From the NCBI GenBank assembly GCA_903813345.2, contig CAIIXF020000007.1:24787564-24851563 (forward strand): a stretch of DNA of 64,000 bases, written 5' to 3'. Source of the DNA: Owenia fusiformis. Taxonomy: Eukaryota; Annelida; Polychaeta; Sabellida; Oweniidae. How positions within the stretch are numbered: the first letter of the stretch is position 1; the number at the start of each line of letters is the position of its first letter. The position numbers and the translations under genes were made by a program. Of this stretch, positions 37,608 through 49,600 are shown in pieces. The notes under the pieces were generated by a model that worked only from the letters and a program-made list of their open reading frames with translations, was not told where the DNA came from and searched no databases.

Positions 37608-40600
37608 CTGAAATAGCAGAGGTCATTCCATTCAAATCTACAGCTACCTCTCAGGAGATGATGGTACATTTTATTTATTGCTATTTTAACATTTCTTGGT
37701 TGAGTGAAAGACAAATCAACATTTCAAAATTTCATTAGATGAGGGGAGGGGGCCAAACCATAATGAAATTAACTTAGTTTTTCCACAACTGATAATTGAT
37801 GATTTGCGATCACCGGATGGATTCTATCTTGTAGTGACGTCACAATTAGGTCACTCAGCTTTAGATGTTTGATTTTGAGAGATTATCTTCTATATTTCGT
37901 GCTTTATTGATTTATTTTTCACGAAAGCGTTCAATTTGACTAGATCAACATTCATGCTAAGCCTGTGCTTTCATTAACGCCGTCCCATAATGGAGAGGAC
38001 CCGGTTTTTACTATAGGGACCCCAAACAATGAAAATGAGGGGTCACTTGGACGCAGTGCAGGTCATATAAAAAAAATCAACTCTGGATGAATGTATTGAT
38101 AAAGATCTTACCTTCAGTCTTTTATTTGGTCAAAATCCGCTAAATAAACGAAGGATATTCTATTTCTAAAAGAAATAGAATTTTCTTTCGGAGTTTCTTT
38201 CTCGGAAGTTAATTTCCGATCAAAATAGTATGAGGTATGTGATTGGACAATCACTAGTAGTTGATTTCTGAGCGGTAATAGGTACGAGTCCTATGATTGG
38301 CCGAGATTATTAACTGCGCATGCGTCTTAATAATTTTAACTAATCAAATTGCTGGATTTGCTGTGCATGCGCAAAAAACTGAACCAAAAAATGGAACCTC
38401 ACGGAGATTGCTCCTAGTGAAACTTTCTGAGCGATCAAAATCAATAGCAAATTGCTTTGAAATACGCGAAGAAAAATTGTATTTAATGGTTGAAAATTAG
38501 TTATCTCTTTCTAATGAAGGTATCTGCATGATTTAATGACCTACTAGGCGTGTGTAGTACACTGATCTGGGCCAAAAAATATCAAAACTGATGCAAACTT
38601 TTCATCAATTTTTTTCGTTCAGTGCAAAAATGTGACTTTGAATTCCCGGGAACCTTTTTTCATGGGGACGCACTTTTTTGAGGGGGGACGCAATTTTGTA
38701 AAATCAATCCGTCCCAGGGAAGCACTTTTGGACAAGCCTACTGGAAGCACTGTAAGCACATACCAAGTCTAAGATCTTGCTGACATGATTTAGATAGCGG
38801 TTTTTGAAAAAATCGGGGGCGCTTATTAGGGTCACACGGTTTGAGATTTCACGGTTCGGTTCGGTGATTGTATTTCACAGTTCGGTTCGGTTCTGATTGC
38901 GGTTATCACGGGCCTCGTGAAATGAGCAAAAATATATGAAATTGATCCGAAAATCAGAAAACATACTAAGTGTGTCACAGTGTTTTATTGTATTCAGTAT
39001 TGTAAGTATCCAGTTTCACACAATGTTTGTTTGTTTGTTCAGTCTTTTTTCCCTCCCTCCCTCCCTCCCAAAATATCTGTGTGTTCACTGTGTTGATCTT
39101 CTTGTTTGATGTTCAAGTTTTTTCAACACATAAAATAACTTGTCAACTGTTGCCAAAATTAGCACAGTACTTCACTAAACTGAATAAATGTTTTCTTTAG
39201 AAATATAACTTAAGTTCAACACTTTGACAGGACTCAACATGGATCAAAGGCGAACGTAATACACAGAACGTGACTCGTTCGCAAATTCAATGCATTCGGC
39301 GTTCGGCTTTTTACAGTATCAGTGGTTTCAGTAACTTTCTGCACAAGGGGCAGTTGAAAAAAACAAGAGGCGCCATTTAAAACAACCAATTTTACAATCC
39401 CGGAAATGCAAATTCTTGTCCATGGACAAATGAACAAGGGCATGGACAGGCTTTGCCAAAAATGATATAAAATTCTGATGTGCATTATATTTCAAAGACA
39501 ATGTATCTGAAATACAATATCATAGTACAGTCAAAGCCAAAGTTTTGAACTTTGAATCCTATTAAGAGGTGATTTAGAAGATGTCCAGGATTTTACTTTT
39601 TGCAGGTTTGTCAAAGTCATTTCCCCGTGTGATATTGGGTCAATTGGATTGATCACAAGACATGGGCTACACAAGTGACACCTTCAGCTGTGGAATGACT
39701 ATGGCAACTTATATAGAATGCCATTTACCTTTTATGAGATAGCTTAGCCTTACATAGGGTGCAGTTTACAAATTCAAATGCATCTGCTGAATTGAACACT
39801 TTTGATATAGAATGCATCCTGTATACATACATTGTACATAATTTACATCGAAATTTAAGGTATCTTCTGACTACAGTCCCCATGTAGAGTTTGAAAACAT
39901 GTTTTCTCATATATTTACTATTTATCATGACTTAAAAATTAATTTAAGAGATTTTTGAAAAAAATGTTTTTAAAATGAAAGTTGTCAGCTTTTCATTTTT
40001 TAAATTCCAAATTTCCGCCATTTTTCAAATAAAGATTTTTTAAATCATCATTTTTTTAATCATCAAATATTTCACTATACAGTGCAAGAAAATATTATCT
40101 TTTTAACAACAATATAAAGATTGAACAGAGGACAAACTATTTCAATAATAAAATGTCAAATCTGATGCGCCAATTCAATGTTTTAGCATACCTCATCGTG
40201 ACATCATTTAGGTGGCAACATTTCTCCATGTCTATCTTTTTCTATGCTAGTCATAGAAATAAACCAATGTTGACTCTCTAGTCTAACCAGGTTAAAAGGA
40301 TGAATATATTATGTTTTTAATATTATTACCATTGGTTTCTGTGCGAACTAAAATCCATGAATGAGTTTATTGCTCGCTTATTTATTAACCAATTTTCTTA
40401 ATTTTGTCGGCAAAAAAACAAGTGAGGTTGAATGCTCTGCATCGGTGTGAATTATGTGTTAGTGTAACCTCTCAAAGTTAGTTTTTAATAAATTCACGAT
40501 ATTTTGAACAAACGGTAGTTCAAAAAACATTTTTGAAATTAATAAAAAGTTTCACAATTTACACTTTGATAATATTGGATAAGCCAAAGTTTATATTGGA

Positions 40601-43600
40601 CCTTTAACTGATTAATTTTACACCCATTGGAAAGATGTACTGTGACTGGTTGAACAAGGTTATATTAATCATACATTTATCTGCATGTCCCATGGAAAAT
40701 AAGGTACAAATCATAAACAAGGAAGTGCAAAATAATATCGCTAAATCAAATAAAGGATAGTCCATAGAAGACTTTTAATTTCCCCAAAACCTAGACAATA
40801 TTTGGCTTCTGACAAACGGCGAATTATCGAAAACAAACGGCGATTTTAGGCACTCGCCCCCTGCTATTGAAAGCCCAGAGTATACTGTTCTATCAACCAA
40901 TAGGATTGCGCGAAATGTTTAGCGTAGGTCATGACGGTGAAATTTATCAACATTTTCCTTTTGTTTTCGTTATCTGCCGTCTATATCAGAAGATCGTCGT
41001 AAATATCAGGTATGGTTCGCATTATTGCATGATGATTAACGATTCCAGACTATGTTAAGTTAATTGGTATTACACGAAAGCTTGAAATGGAGTTTAATTC
41101 CGAGTTTACATTTTTATTTTTCTGAAGTGAAACTGAAAATGTCACGGTTCTTCAAGAACCGCGGTTTTCAAGATTGTGCGCGAGCTAACCGTCGTGGAGG
41201 TATGAACCGCGGTAACCGCAAGCCACGGTTAACCGTGTGACCCCTAGCGCTTATAGGTATCGATGTTTAGTATGAATTTTACCCAAACTTCGCACATATA
41301 TAGATAAACTCATGATCTAGTCAAATCGGCATACCTGGTAAATATCTGACCCATGGTTTTCATAAAAGAAACAACAATATTTTTAGTTCAAATCTGCCAC
41401 GTCTCCACCATTTCATGATTCCATCATGTCTAATATCATTTCTATATGACGTCACACCAATAAGACGAAATACATGACAACAGTATCCCTAAACAAAATA
41501 CCGGTTTCTGATCGCAAAAGGTCAATTGGACATCATCCCTAAACAATATAAAAAATCATAGTCAAATGGTCTCTAATTACATGGCTAAAATTATACAAAA
41601 ACATTCTGAGACGAGGTTTCAGGAGAGGAAAATAAATGTGTACTGTTTTTACTACACAGGCGGTACTTACCCATGAGTGGGTCCACAATGGCCTCTTTCC
41701 CATGACACCTTGCCCAGAACTGTTCAGGTGACATGGCGTAAGCATTGACTTCATCATGGAACTTGTCCAAAGTCACTATTGCACTGTCACAATTACGAAC
41801 TTTGATCTCCTTAAAATATAGCAACAATAAATGATTACAAATGTTGAAATATGAGCTAGTAGTTAGAGGTTTATTTTGGACTGGTTACAATTGTATCTAT
41901 TTCTATCTCTATTTATTTAAGATGCAACAGGCATATTTGCCCACTATATCAAAAGGGACCTCTGAGTATTATTCTTAAGTTGTTGTATATGCACAGAACT
42001 AATTTTTTGTAGTTCTCACCTTTTTCTCCTAGAAACAAAGACAAAATTGGAGACAGATAGATCTATTTTTTGAAAGGCAACATGAATCAAAGGAGCAAGC
42101 TGGTCGTATAAGTTAATTTAGTATACCGAACATTTCTCCTTATATTAGACACACACAGAGGGTAATTCTGACTGGCTTACTTCCTTAATACATTTGAGTT
42201 TATTAAATTGATCCTGATCTTATCCAAGATGGCTGATAGAATTATAGAGAAAATTGAGCTGAATAAAAAATCTTTAAAATTGTGAAACCTTTTGCAATAT
42301 TGTCAGTACTTTGACATCATGTTTTTAGGACAGAAAAGCTAAAATGATTACAAGCAAATTCAATAATACTTTTGGCAGTATTTCCATTGGTACATCATTA
42401 AATCAATCACCTCATCTAAATACAGAGTCCTGACCCAAAATTCACCATTGTCATCCTCGTATAGTTCAAATGTGACACTAGCAGCATATGGTGGCCATTT
42501 ATTGTCAAATGAACCAATAGCCTCAAGCAAGGGTATCAGGGACGAGTCGTGGCAAGAATACAGGCACATCTTTTTAGAATCACTGAAAATAAGGGTATGC
42601 ATTTTATCAGTTTTATCCTCCAAAGAGAGTCATGTAGCCATTGAATATACATGTTAGTGACTCTTTGATAATATTCTTTGAATTAATTTTGAAAAATTAT
42701 CAATTTTGCATTAATGTAGAACATCAGGTTATCTAACCAAAATAACAATGGAAACAAATTCAAAATTATTTATAGGGTGTTGGAATGGGATAACCCCCAA
42801 TTTAGCAATGTTGAAACTTTCCCTTTGGACATGAATTTTTGGATTTCTGTGGTTCTAAAATGCAACTTCTTGCAAGTTTATGAAGTGACAGTTCTAAATT
42901 GTACAGCAATGTATTAAGAAATTCAGGCAGTTCAATCAAGAGTAATAAAAAGATAAGACACCACAGTATAAATACCTTTTGTTCATGACTACACTGTCCA
43001 TGTGGTGTAGCACTAGATAAACCATGGGACCCCCTGTAAGTGGTACTGTGCTCTGCCGCTCACTGAAACGTAATACAGTTATGGTATACATTAATGCTTT
43101 TGGAAAGTCATTTGCCTTGAGAAAGATATCTTAGGTGGGTTTGGACATGATATTTGATATAGTTATATAGTGAAAGGACTTTCAAAAGACTAAGTTGAAA
43201 TAATTTGACAAATCTACAATACTCATCCTCCTAAGCAGGTGTCCAGAATCCGTACCTCCTTCTCCCCCCCTGCTATAAGCAGTTAGCATTTCCCCGATTA
43301 AGAACTCGCAATTTGATTGGCTGTCGCAACACTGCGACAGCAATCATGTATACGTCATCGGAGCATAATTAGATCACGTGATTCAGTTTAATCGGGTGCG
43401 TCCAACTTGGTCATAGCAGGGGGTAAAAAGAAAGAAGATATTCTTGATTTTGAAGCCCTGTGATCAGAGGATGACAATACTTAACCAAACTGTTTTTGGA
43501 ACCATTATTATCTAACATTTACATTATCATTTCAGGTAGTTCAAATCAAAAAGTTTTAATTGAAGGATATTGACTGCTTAAGTTAATAAATAAGGGTTAT

Positions 43601-46600
43601 GTGCAGGGAGGTTTTGGATATGGGGTTTATCGTGAGATATGCACATCTACGGCCCCTCAGATAAATATGCATATCTCACGAGGGATAAATCCTATATCCA
43701 GACCAACTGTACATTACTGCTTTATCCTATACCCAGTGGAGTTTTCTATTTTTTTTCAAATTTTTCAAAATTTTTTTCGAATTTTTTTCAAAGTGGGAAG
43801 ATATGCCCTGGAGCGGGAGATATGGTGGGAGATATGGAGGTTCAGGATATGGAAACCTCAAAATCAGGATATGGGATATATCTTACCAACTTTTCTCACT
43901 AAAACTCTACTTGGCATAGAATAAAGAACAATATCACTTTTAGTACCTTTCCAAACCACAAGTGGCAACTGTTATCATCTGTGTAGCTCTGTCTTCTATA
44001 ACTGACATTACAGGTGCTAGTTGTTTTGGTAAAGCTAAGCCATGAGCCTGAGAGAGAGAATAAAAATGAATGTTTAACAATAAACAAGTAAAGGTAACTT
44101 TATTATTTCATGGAAAATAAATAAGTTGACATTTCATAAGATTTATGGGAGTTCGTAATGAGCTATTTTGTACATATGCATTTTGAGAAAAAATTCAAAA
44201 CTGACAAAAAAGGCATACATATTATTTCATGCTGCTGGGTGGTTTAGATATATGAGCCAGGCCACAGGAAAAGGGGTCTTATCACAGATTTTTTCAATAT
44301 TCTGATTTTTTGTTTATCTTAAAAAGCACAAAGAAACCTTTCAAATGAGCCATGGCTTATGTCCTAACAATTTTTCCTTGCATATATAGACCAAAAAGTC
44401 GGATCTGAATTTTGCACATTTTCCTCTTAATCGTGGGCACATTTTGGGCTCTGTAGCACAATTTTAATTTTTGTGATAAGACCGGTTTTCCTATGGCCGG
44501 GTTCATATACAGTTTGCCTCAGTTATAGCAGTTGATTCTATAACGCCATAAAGAAACTTTGAGATCTTTGATTAGCATTCTATAACCACTTTCAAACATT
44601 TTCTATATCTTGAATATATTCTACTTACTTGTCTTGCTACTAAAACATCCCTGCAGTCGCAAATATTAACATTAATATCATCTGTGAAACCTGTAATTAT
44701 AATTATATACCTAAAATAATTTAAGATATAGCTATAACATTTTAGCATTGTATGTGTCATTACATAATCTTCAAGTTCTGAAAGAATGAGAGGGATATGT
44801 GAAAAATCACAAAATGAGAGCATTTTTATCAGAATATATGGATCAACCCTTGTATAATTATAATAATATTAATACATTTATGATTTAGAAATGTGAAGTG
44901 TTGAATGCTAGTACAAGGCATTAACAGGCAACATGTCACCACCTACCATTTGTTACAGACATAGACCAATGAATACTGTTACAGACACCAAACCAAACAC
45001 TTCTGGTGGTGACATAATAACACCTTTATATCCCATCTTTAAATCTACAATAAATAACCATGATATGACCATAAAAGTTTGATATGACCATAACAGTTTG
45101 ATTTGACCATCCTTGATAGAAGTTTTTCTAATACATGTAGTACTAAAAGAGCTTCATCAAAGGCATTCTATTAACTAAATGGAAGCACATAAAATAGACA
45201 CTACATGCTTTCAATTTACAGTACCTAGAGCTGATTGTACAGATAGTCTATCATCTTTAAAGCCTGCTAGTTTATCAAAGTCCACCCATCCTGCAGTCCA
45301 TACAGCCTTCAATAGATGGCAGTGGTGTTGGTTTGGGTATAAAATCTCTGTTGCTCTTTTTGATACCAGGATCTTTAATGGATCTGAAATAAAGGAGTCA
45401 GTCAATTTGATTATCAGTTAATAAATATAGCCATGTGCATGTAAATATAAAACTCTTCAAAGTAAGAAGCATAATATACTTATAATATTGAAAAAGCAAA
45501 AAAAAATCATTATTTGTGTATTTTAAGAGTTAGCATTTCTATTTCTTTAATCCTAGAAATGTGGTTGAAGAATCCTTTTTACAAAGATATTCTAAGGATA
45601 AAATAAATTGATTGAATTAAACAAATTCTGATGTTTTGAAAGTTGAGTCATTCAGTGTTTTTAAAAAAGGGTAGAGACTGATATGAAGCAAGACTGCATC
45701 GATACCTGGACCCCCCAGTGATCTCCCCAGCATTAAAACAAGAGGGCGCAGCACCCTTCTGAGATTTTAAAAACAGGCTTGTACCCACCTGAAAATCCAT
45801 TTGCCCCACCTTGTAAATGAGAAAAATCATGAAAAATGGACATATTTGACCTATTTTGGTCTGTATCGTGAAAATGAGAATTTTGCACACACTTGGGAAA
45901 AAATCCTGTGGAGAACACTGCCCCCTCTCCCTTGAGGTAAGGCATATGGAAGGGGATCACAAGGGATTGATGCAAGACTACCAACTGATTTAACTGACAA
46001 ACCTTTAACATTATTGCATCCAAACATCCCAGCCACAACACACTTTGCTGATAATATTGTGCGATTAATATTAGTAGACCGGATGCTGCAATATAAAAAC
46101 GACTGCATGGTTCATAAAATTGTCATAAAAAATTGTATGGGCAGTAGATATTACTAAAACCATCATTTTATTTATCACACGAAACTGTCAATTTTCTTTA
46201 TATGAAACATATCACAAGACAACCACACTCTTTATTTTTAAGCAGTTATAAAATATAGTTTAATTACATGCTCTTAGACACGAATGATAATACAAATCAA
46301 CTCACAAAATATCTTGTTCAGAGCTAGCACTATATTCAGGGTTCAAGTCTAAACTTTTCAGGTATTTCTTCCCGATACTTCTACCTAAATCTACCATCTG
46401 TGATTGGCCCAATTGAGTCAGCTGACCAGCAATACAGCCACCCTTTAAAAATAAAAAATATAAAATAAAAAAGATTAATAAACTAAAAAAACAGCAACTC
46501 CACGGAGTAGCAAATCCCACCGAACAAAACATATTATGCTTATTATAATAAGTGTAAATGTTGAAATGTTTGTGCACTTTGTGATAGAAGCATGAAATTT

Positions 46601-49600
46601 GGCACAAAGTTAGTTTATACCATTGTGAACTCGGCATCATCATATAAAATTTGAACCAAATCCATTCACTGGTATATGAGTTATCAAAGATTACGTTTTT
46701 TACGAATATGGGCCCCCATTTTGAAATTCAGCCGCCATCTTGAAAATCTCTTTTTGTGCGAAACTCCTTTGTCCCTAGGCATCAGTATATAAAATTTGAA
46801 CCAAATCCGTCAACTTGTATTTGACTAATCAACGATTACATTTTTTTACGAAAAATGGCGGCCATTTTGAATTGAGCAGCCATATTGAAAATTCCTTCTT
46901 GAGCAGAGGTCCTACACTCATTAGGCATAAGCCTATAAAATTTGAACCAAATCCAGCAACCAGTATTGGAGTTATCGCCCAGACACACGGACGAATGAAC
47001 AGACGGACGGACGGCTTCTCTATATCCCCCTCGAACTTCATTCAGTGGTATAATAACTTCAATAAGACTATAAAATCTGTGTGAATGTGCATTCTGAAAA
47101 ATGCACTGCACTAGAAACAGGACTTTTTACTAAAATAGGCGAAGTTCATTTTGAAATTAAAATCTATATAATTAATCATTTAAATATCATATTTGACATA
47201 TTTATCAGTTTCTGTCATATTTTCCACCTAGTATTTGCATTTATTTTATAATTTTAAGCCACCAAGGGATGTGCATTTTCACAGCCTTACTGACAGCCTT
47301 ATGTATAAGATTTTTGAATTGTTCTTACCTTAAACCTTGTTTTAGCATAGTGACTCTCGAGGTCTTGGGGTGGTTGTCTCCCTCCGCCATGAATATTATG
47401 GACTTCATATTCTATGTCTGCATGCGGGAGTGACCCCATAAGAAATCTAGCATCCCAAAATGCCTGTAATGAAATATAAATGAATTAGTTATATGATATT
47501 CAAACAAAAATGAAACCTGTAAATCCGACAATTAAGACACAATCCACAATTGACTGAAACTTGAAGCTCTATGTGTACTTTTTTGCCTTTTCTAACAAAA
47601 GCGTTGCAGAAATAATTTTTTTAAATGATGAGAATATTTTGAATTTGGGAGTTAAGTTGAACAAGTCAATATCTTATATTTTTAAAAGAAAAACAATTTT
47701 TTTAAAGTGGGTACCAGGAGTTGATTCTTCACGGAATGTAACTATAGAGACACGTTCAGTCTACCATAAGTACATGTAGCCTGAGGCAAAGGAGAATTCG
47801 CAATTGGTGAATGCGTATTGAATAGTGATCGATCAATCTTTAAAATCTGAGCAAATATTGCATGAGACTTGGGTTTTAGACCAGCATATCACATTTAATC
47901 AGGTATATACATACATGTATGTTTTCTGTGTTTAAAGAGTACAGAGAGGCAATGTTTTTCTTTCTCCTAAGGCTTTCAATATGTTGCAGCCTTACGTCAA
48001 TCATAAATCTTGGAGCCGTTAATTTTTTAGATGAAAGTACGCAATATCTCACAAGGGACAGTGTTTGTTTCAATTCTAATTGATGGAATATTCTTATTAC
48101 GATTTTTAGAATAACATTTAATTTTATTTTTCTTCAGGACAAATGTTTTATTACTGCATGGTGGTCCACATTTATCCCGTTCCCGGACTATGGTCCTGTG
48201 AACATCTCAATCTTTTGCCTGTGCGATTACAACATGGGAGAATTTTTTACTGATCTTACACTTCAGATCAGTGTATGCCCTAAGGATTCCAGAGCTGCTG
48301 GTCAAAAAGGCATTACTGACCAGTTGCAATGTTATTTTCCTATACCTAGTGAAAAAATCAACTGGTCAGTAACAAAAGTAACCAGATAATGACCAGCTGT
48401 CCGACGCTTAAGGCGTGCCCTGCTTCAGATACCTACTTCAATAGATTCCTTGGTAATTTAGCATTCTTTTCGTGTAGTTGAATCCACAATTGTCTGGGTT
48501 TATCGGCAGAACGAAGACATTTTCGTTTTTGATCGCAATATTTGCGTGTAACATTTAACTTATTTCAACCGTCAAATTCCTCCATATTGGTACTTCCGGG
48601 CTACATCCGGGACAGCCAAACGGGGGATTCCCCTTTTAAATCGAACCGCCATTTTGAAAAGTGATGGAATCTCTCTCGATGAAAAAGAGAAAATGTTCCT
48701 GTTCTGCCGATATACCCAGACAATCGGCGGTTCCAATATATTAGAAGTTACATCTTGAGTTCTATAATGCATTGAGGTAGGTATCTTAAGTGTAAGGGGC
48801 GTAGATAATTCTCCCAAGTTGTAATCGTACAGGCAAATGAATGCGATCAGTGCAGGACTATAGTCCGGGAACGGGATAAGTCCACATGCCATGTCTTCTA
48901 GCCGCATATTGGCTAGAGACTCGAGTAAGCAATGTCGTCAATGCAGGGATTCCAGACTTCATCTTCTGTATTTTGTCATAGCCTCCTAAAAACAACAGTA
49001 GCAATATTTCAGTCTCCAAACCCAGGGTCAATATAACCTACTTGAGATTTGTTTTGCTCATCGTATAGGAAAAGTAGTACTTAATACACTAGTTCGCTAC
49101 TTTGTAGATGTATGGCACGTATATGTGTACATGTATTGGCAATTAATGTTTGGTGATAGCTAGTAGGAGTGTCAGGGACCGCTGACAGATTATTATTTTG
49201 AACCAAAAAATTGAATTATATTTTTGGCGGTCTCAGTAAATCAATGGGGTAATCAGGTCCTACGTGCTTTTTACAGGCCCAGAAATCAATGCTCGCTTAT
49301 AAATGTAGCAAAATCTTTTTTCGTTCGTGGGATATTTTTTTCACCATATAACCGAACGGGAAGTTTTTGAATAGGACTACATGATCTGAATGGATGTGAG
49401 GATTCGATGGGCTGGGATTTGAGAAATTATGATTTGAATTTTGCCAATTCTACATGTATTCCAATGGGTGAAAAAGTAAGTTGCTTTCTACCTAATATCA
49501 ACCACATTTATTAGTGAATTTCGAGAAATATGTCGAATTTAGCCATATTTCGCATATCTTTCTATTTAACCATTTAAAGTTTTGCAAATTAACCCCTAAA

